From Pterois miles (lineage: Eukaryota; Chordata; Actinopteri; Perciformes; Scorpaenidae), in contig CAMQGK010000567.1 in the NCBI GenBank assembly GCA_947000775.1, forward strand, positions 12,642,001 to 12,706,000: DNA of 64,000 nucleotides, given 5' to 3'. The notes beneath the pieces were generated by a model. That model ran no database searches. It saw only the letters and a program-made list of their open reading frames with translations, and had not been told where the DNA came from. Positions 19,351 to 32,646 of this stretch are shown here, piece by piece. Position 1 is the stretch's first letter; each line of letters opens with the position of its first letter. The position numbers were made by a program, and so were the translations under genes.

Positions 19351-19886
19351 GCCTGAGCAACATCATTGGGATCATCGTGTACATATCAGCCAACGCGGGG
19401 GACCCTTCAAAAAGCGACTCAAAGAAGAACAGCTACTCTTACGGCTGGTCCTTCTACTTCGGCGCTCTCTCTTTCATCATGGCTGAGATGGTGGGCGTCT
19501 TGGCCGTGCACATGTTCATTGACCGCCATCGACAGCTCCGAATAGGGGCGCGTGCAGCCGACTACCTCCAAGGCTCGGCCATAACGCGGATCCCCAGCTA
19601 CCGCTACCGTTACAGACGTCGCTCACGCTCCTCCTCCCGCTCCACAGACCCGTCGCACTCCCGCGACACCTCGCCGGTGGGCCTCAAGGGCTTCAGCGCG
19701 CTGCCATCCACAGAGATCTCCATGTACACGCTGCCCCGGGACACCCTCAAGTCCTCTGGCACGCCCACGGCCACCTACAACTCTGAGAGGGACCACAACT
19801 TCCTGCAAGTCCACAACTGCATCCAGAAGGACCTGAAAGACTCAAGCCAGACCAACACAGCGAACCGCCGCACCACGCCGGTATGA
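19351..19886 (+). CDS. cacng2: cacng2 (stargazin) exon 4, TM4 and C-tail, stop
   Basis: The last coding exon, with acceptor ctttcag and stop TGA at 19884-19886. It begins by completing Gly and reads [20 protein letters not shown], then the fourth helix ([20 protein letters not shown]) and the cytoplasmic tail. The tail has an Arg/Ser-rich segment ([10 protein letters not shown]), which in mammalian stargazin is the region phosphorylated by CaMKII and PKC. It ends in NRRTTPV, the class I PDZ ligand that binds PSD-95 and anchors AMPA receptors at synapses. The tail matches gamma-2 rather than gamma-4 or -8. The gene is transcribed toward rpl3, which lies convergently on the other strand. Confidence 0.96.
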
Positions 19887-21299
19887 GGGAGTCGATACAG
19901 GCCAGGGTGGCCCGGCGGAGAGCAGGAAACACAGGAACCCCTGTGGGTGCAGTACGCCCCAGGAGAAGATGGATTTCCATGTTTATAGACATTTGTTCTT
20001 TTTGTTCAGCTGCATGACTTTTCCATTTCCATTGTTGAGAGTTTCAACAAGTCTGCTGTGTTCCTGGATTAAACAGCAGAACAGTGAGAATGGGTCAGGG
20101 TGTCCCGAGAGGATGGCATTTTTTTTGCGCAGGGTTTGTTTATGAGGTTTGGGGCTCTGAAAGAGAGGATGGGAGTGGGAGGGGGTGGGCATTTATGAGA
20201 TAAAGATTTCATGATTTCATAGCCCTTTGGTTTGACAGTTTTGCCCCACAAGTTTGGTTGGAGCAACAGGTCAAGCTCCCCTTCAGCAAGCTCACCGCTC
20301 AGATACACACCTCTTTTATTTATTGACTCATTATTTGCATTAAAACTGTGAATTGTTACAGTTTGGGATTCAGTAAGAATTAGCCCAATCTGTAATCTCT
20401 AACAAAGGTACTATATATATATATGTATTACTTTTATAAATAAATTATTATGTTAATAATCAAGAGTTACAGACTTTACCGAAGCAAAAAAGAACAAAAA
20501 ACAAGTTAACTAAACCAAGTGCTGTTGGTAAGATGAGAAAAGACTCTGTTGGTTTGAAGGTTGAGAACCAGAGAAGGTGCTTTAGATGCCACCAGAGGCA
20601 GAAACAGTCAACAGTAGAATAATATCTATTCTTTTAATAGAACCTTCTCGCCTTTTTCTCAGTCCCTGTTCACTTTCTTTTTTGGGGGGTCGTAACGGGA
20701 GAGTTGAACCCCTTAAACAGAAAGAGCCAACAAAAGGGGTCAAAGTTCACAAAGACTCCAAACACGACTTCTACAAAATAAAAAGGAAGGAGCAGAGGGG
20801 AAGGAAAAGAAGAGGACGCCAAACACAAAAATAAAAACAAGTGAAATAATGAAATAGTACAAGAGAAGCTAAGTGACTCACAATTTCAGAAATTAAATGC
20901 ATGCTATAAAATTACAGCAAATCTGCTCTTGAGAAACTTAAGTTTTAAAGGTTAATAATTATAAGGGGAAAAAAAAGCAAAGACGCTAAAGTATTAATGT
21001 TTTCATGTGTATTTTTCTTATGTTTTCTTTTTTATTTATTTAGTTCATTTGATCTTATTGCTTTTGTGAGACAAACCAAACAATCTACATTGAACAAAAC
21101 TACTTTTTTAAATGGTTTGGTTGATTTCTTTTTAAATGTATAAATATATGTATGTATTTATTTTCAAAACTCACACAGCCTTAGTCATTTCTTTGTTTCT
21201 TTTGATTTTTAATGTGTTGTTCAAATTGAAAATGAAATCTTTAAAGGTGCCAAAACCGAATGATCCTATACTTGGATGCATCAAGTCCTGATGAATAAA
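19887..21299 (+). other. cacng2: Probable cacng2 3' UTR with poly(A) signals
   Basis: Sequence after the stop carries AATAAA hexamers at 20777-20782 and 21294-21299, with more at about 21448. Which one is used cannot be decided from sequence. No other gene start was seen, so it is read as 3' UTR. Confidence 0.5.
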
Positions 21300-23966
21300 A
21301 TATGAACCCTAGGGGGAACAAATCACCATGTTTCACTGCGTGTCTCTAACACACTTGACTGTCTAACACCGTCTTGTTTTCAGTACTAACACTTATCTGT
21401 CACATCATCGTATCTGCAAAGCTGTTTCCTTTTAACAGACAGCAAAAAAATAAAGTGGGCTTGAAAGTCTGTGATCTTCATAGTAAGCTGAGTAGAGCAG
21501 CAGTTCCCCTTAAAATAAAGGTTATAATCTCAGTGTGGACATATTTTAGCCTGAGATTGTTTCATTTAAATGAATAAGCAAATCAGAAGAAATAAACTGA
21601 ATTTTGACAAAATAATCAAACTTAATGTACACTTACTTGTTTTTTTTAAGAGCTTTCATCTGTTTTTATTATGTCTTTCAATTGTTTTATGGCCAAAGTT
21701 TCACATGATGACAAAGAAAATGGGAGAGAGTAAAATTCTTCTGCTGCAGGAGTTTCTGACACAGTAGTGACATTAAAACTGTAAATAACTGGATATTACT
21801 CAGCGGTGCAGTGGTTTGAAATGTTTGTAGGCAACAGAGTTGAAAGACAACTGACTCAACTGGCTGATGAAGACCATGAGATGCTGTTAATAGCTCCAGG
21901 AAAAGGAAGTAAGTTTGACCCTCATAACACAATTTAATAGTTTTTCATTCTTGTCCCATTAATCATCTTGCAACAGAACATAATGGGATGGAGTATGGAC
22001 TTGTTTTAATCAATGATAGTCACAGTGTGGGGGAAATTAATTAAGTCCCCACAAGGTCAACCATTTAATTTAGGATTAAGACCTCTTAGGGTTAGAGTTG
22101 AGACTTAGTTAAGGTTAAAGTAAGGGTTAGCACTAGGGATGTCAATGCCGTGTCTTCCCAAGTAAAGTAGTAGTTTGTGTGTGTGGGTGTCTTGCTCTTC
22201 TGTCTGTGGGGACGGATTTAAGTTTCAGACTTTAAGAGCGAGAGCATTTGACATGAGGACATATTAACTGGTTCTCATTTCTCTGAAGAACTGTTTGAAA
22301 GTGGTTTTAGGATTATGGAATAAGGCTTAGGGTAGCTGTTTGTGTTAGGAAGTTGTGCAACACGTTGTCAACCCAACTCATCACATACTGACGCTATGTC
22401 AGGACCCCTTACGGTCACAGTAAACTCAAACAACAGTGGTTTAGCCAACAAAACCATGGGACTAAATACATACACAAATAGCAGTTTCCTGGATGAATGC
22501 CCTATGTTTGCTGGACCCATCCACCTCCCTCCCACCTCCTCAGTGTGTGTTATTTTGCTCTTTATACTACGTCACCACCACACTACCCAACCACTCTCTG
22601 AGCATTTAATAATGATGTGGATGGGTCTGCATTGCAGTGAGTTGAAAGAACAGTCATACACACACTAAACTGTGCCTTGTGCATCAATATCACACACACA
22701 AAGTGTCGGTATTTGATGCCCTGGAACTGAGAACAGGCTGAGTTGTGATGCTTAAGGCACCAATATACTCCAACAAAAGTGCTTGTCAAATGGTTAGCGT
22801 CTGAAACCCCCGCCTCTTTCCTTTCAGACATCAGGAATGGGTGAGGCTGCATGTGATAATCTCTGTCCACAACCAAGAAATCAACATTGACGCCCACTTC
22901 ACACAGAGAATGGTCAGATGTGCACATATTAAAATTATTATTAAAGTTAATGGGGGGGTCAAAATGTGTCAGCTCAGTTAGAGGTTTGTTTTTATTTTAG
23001 ATTTTGTTCAAACTTTGTATATATGCTATTACAGACCAGAAAAATAAGTTCTGCTCTGTAGAGTTAGTTCTATAGTCAGTCGTGAAGTTTTTTTTGTTTT
23101 TTTTTTTCTTTTTTGCATTGGGAATGTTTTGAGTTTCTTCCCCTAAAAAAACGTCTTGAGCAGGAAGTCATTTCAGGGTTCAATATCCTCAGACATATAA
23201 CTCCTAAAGCCAAGACATTTGGCATAGACACAGACCAGGTAGATCTACAATCAGCATACAACAGATCCAAATGATTAAAGAGCACCTGCATATTTTTCAT
23301 TACATGCCCTTAATAATGGAACTATGGTCTGCTAAATATACAGTATTTGATGGATGTCATAACAAATTTAAGGGGATCTAACATAAACACGACGGCAAGC
23401 AAAGTTTTGAGATGCCAAAATGGCGACGTGGACTTTTTTTTGTGTAAAGTTATAAGTTCCCATCTGATTTGACAAGGAATGACGCAGGGTTTTAACTTCT
23501 CTCTCAAGCTCTATTTTCATTCTTCACAAAACTACTTTCATGTGTACAAATGAGCCCTGTACTATGGAAGACATGTCATACAAACATACAAAGTATCATG
23601 CACATAAGAAATGTGTTTGGTGGACAAAGGCCCACATTTGATGGTGGGGCAAAAATTCAGCGGTACAAATGTGAATAAGAGACGGTTATCAAAGACATTC
23701 ATGGTGTTTGCACTCAGCTAAACACATGAAAAGTGACAAATGAGAGCTGTGAGAAACACTGCCTACTTTTTCACCTCCATGCACCAGGCCAGTTACTACG
23801 TGAAGCTGAGGTACTTGTTGGATTATCAATTTCAGACATAGCACTCCTCAATTCCAACGTAGGAAAGGTGTGAGGAACAGCGGCTCAGACACTACTGAAA
23901 GCTCCGACAATCACTTTGTTTGAAGCACATCCACACCTTTAATGTTAGCGGTAGGGAAAGCATTAA
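21300..23966. other. Intergenic, repeat fragments, no gene seen
   Basis: Contains 'gtccccacaaggtcaacca' near 22047 followed by a degenerate ggttag/gttagg stretch, and a repeat beginning 'gttgtgcaacacgttgtcaa' at about 22350. The open frames here (for example 22342-22668) have no recognisable domain. Confidence 0.5.
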
Positions 23967-24735
23967 GTCAGTAAGGGTCCTCACAAGAATAGCAGCACAA
24001 ACTAACACTTTCTATGATGCCCATGTCTATAATGCATTACAAGCATACTTAAAATGTGTTATCATCTGCTTATAACACTGTATAATTATAGTTCCATAGC
24101 TCATAAGTGATTTACAGCAAAAATCATGACACATTATAAGGTCCAGTATCATAATACTGCATAATTGCTAATCTTTTTTTGTTTTTGTAAGGATTTTAGT
24201 GTATTATAAGTCATAGTTTTAATATAATATTTTTATAGTGCATTATAATAAGTGTTATAAAGCATTTTAATGTGAATATAATTTACTCTATGTGGTCACT
24301 GTTTGTTTTAAGTAAAATAAAAAATAATTTGTTGGTCTTGCATAGATGTAATGATTTTCTTCACTTTACTTAAAGCAATGACCACTTAGTAACTTCTAAT
24401 GACATTACAATGCATTATAACAGTGAGTATAATATATTACACCTAAAAATGTTAAAATATATTACACCTATGGGATTATAATACACTATGTCAAAAATGC
24501 CAGTGAGTGACCATCAATTATGAAGTATTATGATACTTGACCTGATAAGCCATTATAAAATGCCTTATAATGTGTTATGGTTACTGTTATAAAGTATTAT
24601 GAATATATAATTATGATTATTAAGTGTTATAAGCAGGTCAGAATGCACTGAAAGTATGTTTATAATGTATTATAGACATGGCCGTCATAGAAAGTGTGTG
24701 TGCTCTTGTACTTTTGTTAGTGAGAACCGATTTGA
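23967..24735. mobile_element. Foldback/MITE with long inverted repeats
   Basis: The left arm (about 23967-24175) and right arm (about 24515-24735) are inverted copies. 'cactttctatgatgcccatg' at 24007 pairs with 'catggccgtcatagaaagtg' at 24678. Internally, 'cagtatcataatactgcata' pairs with 'gaagtattatgatacttgac'. The centre (about 24180-24510) is AT-rich with no open frame. The arrangement is that of a non-autonomous palindromic DNA element. The exact ends and target duplication are not clear. Confidence 0.7.
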
Positions 24736-25825
24736 CAAAGACATAGAATGAAGAAATACTTTTTACAAACAGTTTTAGGCCTGAAAATGACCATGTTTTT
24801 TTCCAGACACTGAATATCAATACAAAATATTGGCTTTTGGCAACTTCACTCTAAAATATATTGGCACCAGGCTTCATAAAAATAAAAGCTGAGTTGTCAG
24901 ACATAAAACCCTGTGTGCTCTGCTGAAACCACGGCCTCTGCCTGCTGTTGTAAAATGGTGATAACACGCTGTAATCGACCACTGGGAGTCACAATCCAAA
25001 AATATCACAACTGGTTTGACACAAAAAGTGAATCATTGAGTCAGAAAGCATCTTTATCTCGACTTTCTGCCAATTATCCAAGTGTAGACTGAGTTTAATG
25101 TATGTATGTACAGATACTTCATACTTCATTGTTTTTCAATAAAAGCAGCTCAAACTGTCAATTTATCAAAACGTTCTTTACATGGAAGTTTTATACAGAT
25201 CTGTCACACACCAGTGAGCATATTTTCTCTCTCTCTCTCTCTTCAAGGTCAGAAGAAGATGGCATGTAAGACACAGATAGTCATGGCATTCCCGAGAAAG
25301 AAACACAGGTTTGCAATAACACCACCAGGTTTATTGTACCGGTGCTTTCTCTGTACAGAGAACATTCAACACCTTTCTACTCCACCGCACTAAAAGCAAA
25401 CGTTTCAGGGCCTGGCATACTGCTGCAAGTGTGTATACGTGATGGAAAGTGCTCACATATGCAAATAAACAAAGCACATCTGTTTTGTGAGACAAAGGGG
25501 GGATGTGTTGAGTGCAGAGCGAGGTCCTTCCTAAAAAAAAAAAAAAAAATTAAAAAAGCTCTGTTTGACAGTATTTAGTGCTTCCCTGAGTTTAGAGGCC
25601 AGCAGATTCATCAAATAAGGAAAAGTTTCATTAGAAAAAAAAGTGCTGATATCCTGATTTGCCATTATTTGAGTTCACTGACACAAGCTGCTCTCCATAA
25701 ATTTGAAATATGTCAACGTAGCAGTCTAAATGAATAGGGCTTCTTTTTTCAAAGATGTATAGCCATCTTTATTCAGAATTCATAAGCAGAAGCCATTTTA
25801 CAAGCCTGGATTACATTAAAGAGAA

Positions 25826-25869
<44 letters not shown>

Positions 25870-26430
25870 CTGTGTGTGTGTGTGAGATTAGAGATACTGG
25901 CTTTCTCATAAAGCAGCACCTGGCCCCAGTGCAGGCGTCTGAATCTCACATTTTTAATATGTTTTAGGAACGAATAACTCTGTCTCTTCTCTCCTCCCCT
26001 TAGACATATCTAATCATATTTGTCTCTCTGTCTTTTCTCTCATGTCAGTCACACCTGCAAGAAAGCAGATAAACATTTCTCAAACCTCATTTCTAATGTG
26101 GGGAGCTCTTTAAACGAAATTTTAATGTTCAAGACACGTGTTCTCAGGCCCCATATAGGCTCACACCAGGTTTCAGACTGATCTCTATCATGTGAGGTTA
26201 CAAGTTAAGGGAAGTAATACAGTAAGATTGAAGACTGACTGTTAAACTATTTGCTGGGCAGGCTGTTCTCATACACCGTACGTATCCATTGTAATTTGTA
26301 TATATCACATGAAATCAACATGTACATAATCCATATAATCAGGAATCAGGAAGTACAAAGAGTGATAAATGAATCGTAGGGAGTAGGGAGGTCAGGACCT
26401 CCTGTCCTACTACTGTCCTATATATTTAAA
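24736..26430. other. Intergenic, no gene seen
   Basis: Low-complexity pieces only, including (CT)n at about 25228-25242, an A run at about 25533-25549 and the (TG)n tract listed separately. No exon was recognised. Confidence 0.5.
25828..25885. repeat. (TG)n microsatellite
   Basis: A TG repeat of about 57 bp with two interruptions (cg, ct). Confidence 0.95.
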
Positions 26431-26439
26431 CAGCTTTTT

Positions 26440-26770
26440 GCCTGGGTATACTGTAAACCAGCTGAAAAAAGAGGAAGGTTTACGCAGTATACCTGCCTAC
26501 ACCACTGCACCCAGGAGACTGGTGTTCACAACTCATGTGAAACCAGAAGTCAACACTGATTTATTTGTCACGTAACCGGCTTACTTTAGTAACACCACTT
26601 CCGTACTTATTTAAACCCAAACCAGAGTCTTTTCCTTAACCTAGCCAATTAGTTTTGCTGCCTAAACTTAACGAAGTGGCTTCCTGTGAAGAAGGAGGCT
26701 TATTTTTAAAAGACTGCATATATGTAAGGAGCATAAACTGACACGTCATATGTTGCTGGACATTCGTAGG
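26440..26770 (+). repeat. Dispersed repeats including family B copy
   Basis: 26500-26770 carries 'catgtgaaaccagaagtcaa', 'aacccaaaccagagtctttt' and 'ttgctggacattcgtagg', as in the copy at 6195-6500. The preceding 26440-26500 ('gcctgggtatactgtaaacc') looks like another repeat end. Confidence 0.65.
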
Positions 26771-28139
26771 AGAATGGGATGCCAGTTTAAGACTCGCTGG
26801 TTTGAGTGACAACTGGTGAAAAACAGCAAAAATATATCTGAATATATGGAGCAGTCATTAGACGAAAAGGTGCAAGTTGCATTAAGCTGTTATGTTCCAT
26901 CAGCTTCCGACAGGCTGATTCACTGTGCAGGTGTAGGATGAAGCTTACCCTCCTCCTCCTCCTCCTGCTCGGAGTTGGAGTCCAGAGGAAGACATGCCCT
27001 TGAAGAGTCAAAGCTGTTTTTTTTTTTTTTCTTTGGCAGGCTAACAGCATTGGCCACTGCACAGTGATGTCAGGGAGGGTCAGGGCGAGAGCTCCAGCGC
27101 TAATACTAATGATATTATAGTGCTCCAAACTAATGACAGCTTCCTCCAAGAGCTGGAGCAGGGGGGCCCCGTAATGCTCAGAGGCCAGATTTCCATGCTC
27201 TGATTGCTGGAGGGCACAAAGGGTCATTTCTTGGAAGTAGGACGAGAGGAAAAAGAAAAAGGACAGAGGGAAACCTCTCTTCTGGTCAGCTATTGTGTGT
27301 GTGTCTTGTGACTGATGTTCGCTGCCTCCTTCGTGGTGTTGTCAGTGTTTTCCCAGATGTCAACAACTACTTTGGTGACCACAAAATAATTAAATTATGG
27401 CTGAAGCTACAATAATAAGACCCAAAGTCATCATCACACAGGTCCTGAGCAGCTCTCTCTCACCATTCAACACCTTACAAAATGAGAATTTAGGCTAAAG
27501 ATGGTAAATTAATGATATCAACAGGTTTTTTTTACTTCACAAGCTGACAAACAAAACAGAAACTGAGGCTCGTCAGATTTGACCTCCTTAAAGGAATGTT
27601 CTACAAACAGGACATTGAAAGTTATACAGAAGTCCTTAAATTTGATCTTCTAGTGAGTGGGGAAATCTGCAGGAGTGTAAGAAGATGGGAGGAATCAGCG
27701 TTCTCGGTTTCTCTTCGTGCTGTGGTGATCGAAGTGTCTCTGCAGTGCCGTGTGATGGGAGAAGTGGTGGTGGATGTTGGGGAGGGGTCAGTGGAGGAAA
27801 GGTATGAGGGTGAGGCCAGAGGAGGAGCACACTGTCTCCTCCTGGCTGTGAATAACACACTCTCTCTGCCCAAGCCTGGCTTTGAGTTTCTGGCAGGCTG
27901 CAAGGTTACATAACCTCACATCAAACCGCTGAATGACCTTTCTCTGACTTTACTGGACAACGTTCTGGGACAGAGAAAGCGAGCACCCATGGGAGCTGCA
28001 TGGGCACGTCACCCAAAGCCTCCAAAGGATACCGCCAACTTTAAATCACTCAGAAAGAAGGCTGCAATGTGTGGATTTTTGTCGGAGGGATATTTATCTT
28101 TTTCCTGTGCATGCAAACACTGAATCTGCATGTGCAAGC

Positions 28140-28142
<3 letters not shown>
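26771..28142. other. Intergenic, no gene seen
   Basis: No recognisable coding exon. Open frames of 90-146 codons occur (26787-27227 minus; 27596-27913 on both strands), but they show no domain, include T runs or simple (CTC)n sequence, and lack a convincing exon structure. Confidence 0.5.

Positions 28143-28202
<60 letters not shown>
28143..28202. repeat. (TG)n microsatellite
   Basis: An uninterrupted TG run of about 60 bp, potentially Z-DNA-forming. Confidence 0.96.
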
Positions 28203-28203
<1 letters not shown>

Positions 28204-29429
28204 CGGCCTGTTGTTTGTGCTGACCAGAGAACAGTTGCTGACTGCGCTCACCCCGGGTTATTTTTGGGTCATGCAGAGTTGAATGGCAACAGAGAGCTAT
28301 AAGCACGGTCAACCAGCTGAAAAAGAAAAGAAAAAAAAATCAGTGGAGCAAACATAGTCTGACATGACACATTCACATCAGCTCCTCTGCTGATACAAGC
28401 AGTATGAAGCTCCACCATTCCCCGAATAAAAAATATATGGACCAAAGAGTCTGAGCTGTGTCACTGCTATTTTACAAATCATCTGAAGCTTTTAAATCCA
28501 GTTCTGAATAGAGGGCAGTTTAAAAAAAAAAAAGAAGAGAGAGATAAAGAGGAGGAACCAAAGTAGGCTACAGCACACAAAGTGCTCTGGGATGCGTGAA
28601 GCAAATGCAGCGCTATGCTCTGCCCTCTGGTGGTGTGATGGAGATGAGAGACGGCGTGCAGGGCTGCTGCCTCCGTCAGCTCAGGGAACGCTGTGTCCAT
28701 GAACGGGCCTGGAATACTGATGGCACAGTGCAGGGGTGCTGGAGCTGCAGTCTGGCAGGCCCAAGAGGAAGGCTCACTGTCCTCTATGCACAAACACAGA
28801 GGACTGCTGCCTTCTGTGTGATCAAAGCTTTAGTCACTGTTACATATGATGTGAATGGAATCAAAAGTAGCCAAAAACCACATGCATCTTCTGAAGAAAA
28901 TATGCTTCTTTGTCAGTTTTTGCCACCTGCTTACATCATGACTCCCGCTCACTTCTAGCATAAGAAATATGAATGTAAATGTTTCTTATATTCTCTTGTT
29001 GGGAATCTAGCCAGAAGAATTGCGCTCAATAATACAAGCTGTTATCTAAAAGTCATTAAACCACATAAGACAGACAATATATAGATGGAGCATCATCTCC
29101 AGCTCCTCCATCCTGCAGCAACCTGTGGTGCTGCAACATGGTCTTATCCAACTCCGGATGGTATCTTAAAGGAGAACTGTGGACCATTCCTCGAAACAAA
29201 TGACAGCACCTTGAACACCTTCTCCTAAACAGCACCTTCATTAAAAGCTTTGTTTACTTTGTTTGTTGACTCATACTGGCAATAAAGAGTGCCTTTTGTG
29301 GCAGCGTTGAATGCTGACAGCGTGACAAAGCGTTGATATTTGACCCCCTGGGAATGAGGACGGCAGTGCAATTTGATACCACCTTGTAAAAATAAGACTT
29401 CCCACATGGGCTCCAAATATAGATTATTT
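28203..29429. other. Intergenic, no gene seen
   Basis: Mixed sequence with short A runs. A GC-rich patch lies at about 28590-28790. 29225-29400 ('ttgatatttgaccccctggg') resembles 'cggtatttgatgccctgga' at about 22708, which suggests a repeat. No exon was seen. Confidence 0.45.
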
Positions 29430-29985
29430 TCATTAATGTATAGTTATTGATTCTGCAGATTATATTTATATCATATATAATCGATTAATCAGCTTGAAAT
29501 TACTGAAAAATGCCTATCACAATCTCAAAGTAGCTTGTTTTTTCCTACCATCAGTCCAAAACCCAAAGTTACTCAAGTTATTGTAGATAGAAAATAACCA
29601 AAAGCAGCAAATCCTCATATTTTAGCAGCTGGGACAAGCACGGCTGGTGTTGATAAATTACTTAAAACCCCTAAAATCTGAAGTTTCTTGAGGGATGCAA
29701 TTATTAATCGATTAGTTGTTGACTGATTAATCACTAACCATTATCTCTGATTCCAGCATCTTAAATGTGACTATTTTCTGTTTTTTTTACTCCTCTATGA
29801 CAGTGAACTGAATATCTTTGAGTTGTGGACAAATCAAGATATCTGAAGACGTCATCTTGGGCTTTGGGAAACACTGATCAACATTTTCCACCACCATTTT
29901 CTGACATTTATAGACAAACAACCAATCGATTAATCAAGAAGAAAATTAATCAAAAATGAAAATAATTGTTAGTTGCAGTCCTATA
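29430..29985 (+). repeat. Dispersed repeat, family A, longest copies
   Basis: Two successive family A segments. They share 'cagtccaaaacccaaagtta', 'atcgattagttgttgactga', 'catcttgggctttgggaaac' and 'caatcgattaatcaagaaga' with the copy at 34180-34455. No coding potential. Confidence 0.7.
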
Positions 29986-30645
29986 TTTCTCTATAACCTT
30001 AAGTATGAATGATTTAATATACGACAATCAAAGCTAAACTCAGCTGTTCAAACAACTTTTAAACATACAAATATTGTTAAATTTGTTGCATGGAGGTACA
30101 TGGTCATAGACGTACAGTAAATACAAATACAGAAATAACCTCTCAAACTGGTCCAACTTTGGCAGAAAATTGTGTGTTCACGCAGTACCCTTTGCTCACA
30201 GTAAGGTGAGACAATAGAGGTGTTTAGGGCAGAAGTCAAGCAGCCAGATAGTCTCCACTGGACCAGTAGTAACCGAGCCCGTGGCCTCCGTTGTGTGTAA
30301 TAATGGTGCTTTTACTGTGTGGTCGTCCCCTCTGACAGTCTGTCCTCCTGTCAGATGCCACGCTGCAGCACCACCCAGTCACTTCCCTCACTCTGCAGGA
30401 CGGCCCACCGCTGACTCTGAGCCAGCTGGCTGACCACGATGCCAGGACACACACCTATACACACAGATGCACACACCTACTTACACTTACAAGCAACTGC
30501 ACACACTCTCACACACTCACATAAATCAAACGCTTGGCCCTCCTCTCTGCTGCTGTCCCAGCATGCACCCTGGTTACCTGGCTGCTGGCCCACTAGCAAC
30601 AGCTGCTACCTCAGGACTGGACTGGAGGTTCCACTGCAGGATAGC

Positions 30646-30668
30646 GCACACACACACACACACACACA
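30646..30668. repeat. (CA)n microsatellite
   Basis: A short CA repeat near a wider ACACAC-rich patch (30448-30520). Confidence 0.9.
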
Positions 30669-30814
30669 TATATGCAGTCACATAAAGTAGAGACAGACTA
30701 TACTGGCTTCACTGGTCTCTGGCTCTGGGGAGAGCTCATCTGAGATGATAAAGTACTGAACTAATCAGGGAATCTCATTGGCTGCCCCTGGTGTTCCTGT
30801 CTCAGAGTCACACA

Positions 30815-31010
30815 AATGGACTTACATTTATATAGCGCCTCTCTGGTCTTCTGACCACTCAAAGCTGCCATGCAATCTGCCCATCAGGATCTAATCTAAA
30901 TACTCATTCACACACCTATGGCGCAGCTGTCTGGAGCAAGAATACTTTCACATGCAGATTGGAGGAGCCAGGGATCTAATCACTTATCTTCGGAATAGTG
31001 GATGACCTTG
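30815..31010 (-). mobile_element. Decayed tRNA-derived SINE
   Basis: Contains 'acatttatatagcgcctctc', 'ctgaccactcaaagctg', 'cacatgcagattggaggagc' and 'cagggatctaatcac'. The last is a damaged reverse-complement B box. The order matches a common fish SINE in reverse orientation. Confidence 0.6.
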
Positions 31011-31099
31011 TTGGTATCATGGACAGATCACTGAACAGGTCTACTGGGTGCACCGAACTGAACCGAACCTCTGTTTGAAGTGACTGTTAACACTTCTTG

Positions 31100-32495
31100 T
31101 TGGAAAATCAAACAACCGCAAAGAGACGAATGATGCAAAACAACCAAAAAGAGACACAAATCTACTGCAAATTGCTGCCGCAAAGTGAAGTAAAATGTGC
31201 AGAGATACACTAAACAACCTCAAAGAGATGCCGAACGACAACAGAGAGACACAAATGGCAAAAAACAACCACAATGAAATGAAAAATGCGATGCAAAAGA
31301 TAAACAACCAAGATAAACAAAAGATGCTAAATGACAACAGAGACACAAAACCACCACAAATTGCTGCAGAATTATTAGATAGTTAAGTAAAACACCCTCA
31401 AAGAGATGCAAAATTACAACAGAGCCACAAAACAACCAAATATCATGAAAAACAACCACAAAGAGACATAAAACGGCTGCAAATTGCTGCAAAACAACTG
31501 TAAAGTAAGATAAGATGAACCTTTATTAATCGGGAAAGTGAAGCAAAAACAAACACAGATGTGCAAAAGAGACATAAAATGACCACAAACAACCTAAAAA
31601 ATGCAAAATGACAACAGAGTCAATTTAAATATCTACAGATATGCAAAACAACCACAAAGAAATGCAAAATGACCACAAACAACCTCAAAACATGCAAAAT
31701 TACCAAGAAAAAAGACAACAAACTACCATAAAATGTTACAAAATGACACAGTGATGTAAAACAACAACAGATACACAAAACAACCTTGAAGAGATGCTGA
31801 ATGACAACAAAGAGACACAAAATGACAACAAACAACCACATTGAAATGCAAAATGACAATAAAGGGATATCGAAGTACCATAAATTTCTGCAAAAATGAC
31901 TATAAAGTGAAGTAAAACAACCTCAGAGATGCAAAGTTATAAGAGCCACAAAATTACCAAAAAAGTATTGTTGAAAAACAACCACAAAGAGACAAAATGA
32001 CCGCAAATTGCTGTAAAATGACTACAAAGTGAAACAAAAACAAACACAGATTTGCAAAAGATATTCCTTTATTAGTCCCACAGTGGGGAAATTTACACGT
32101 TACAGCAGCAATACAAATAAAAATAAATTAGTATATACATAATAGAAAATAGAAAAAAGTAAAGACAGAAAAAATGTGTCCATCATATCAATGATATAAT
32201 TGTACATAAAGTCCTTATTGCACTTATGTCAATAAGTTTACCACAAAATTACCACAAAGCAACACAAAACAAACATGTAATGACCAAAAACAACCACAGA
32301 AAAAGATGCAAAATGACAACAAATAGACCAAAAACTACCACAAATTGCTGCAAAATGACTACAAAATGAAGTAAAACAAGCACAGATACACAAAACAACC
32401 ACAAAGCGATGCAAAATGACAATAAAGGCATACTAAACTAGCACAGAGACAAAACTACCACATATTGCTGCAAAACAACCACATATAAACAAAAT
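31100..32495. repeat. Long degenerate (A/C-rich) minisatellite
   Basis: About 1.4 kb of imperfect tandem units built from 'acaaccacaaagagatgc', 'aaaatgacaacaaagagac' and 'ccacaaattgctgcaaaa'. T is strongly depleted on the plus strand, so long open frames appear on the minus strand; they are not genes. Retroposon tails interrupt the array at 31503-31540 and 32057-32220. Confidence 0.9.
32057..32220 (-). mobile_element. Retroposon 3' end inside the minisatellite
   Basis: Begins with 'tttattagtcccacagtggg' followed by 'gaaatttacacgttacagca' and AT-rich sequence. This is the fish retroposon tail also seen at 53430-53465. Repeat units resume on both sides, so it is an insertion. Only the 3' part is present. 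Confidence 0.6.
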
Positions 32496-32646
32496 ACCCT
32501 CCATGTAGCTGTGTCCTTTCTAGTTATGTTGTGTGTCCTACAGTTTGAGGGTCTTTTACATGACAGAGGGCTGTTGTCTCATATCTGTCCATAATTGTAG
32601 GTTATTCACAGTTACAAAAAGCAGCTATTAATTGATCTTATTTCAT

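Noticed and set aside
22085..22135. Interstitial telomere repeat (gttagg-like words)
   Set aside because: The words are degenerate and not in a TTAGGG array. They look like part of a dispersed repeat.
26787..27227. 146-codon minus-strand frame, one of the longest in the window
   Set aside because: No recognisable domain. It runs through a T homopolymer and a (CTC)n tract, and there are no splice partners.
31195..32431. Several hydrophobic minus-strand open frames that look like membrane proteins
   Set aside because: They are the T-poor strand bias of a degenerate minisatellite. Leu/Val/Phe-rich repeats arise from ACAAC-type units, with no start context or domain.
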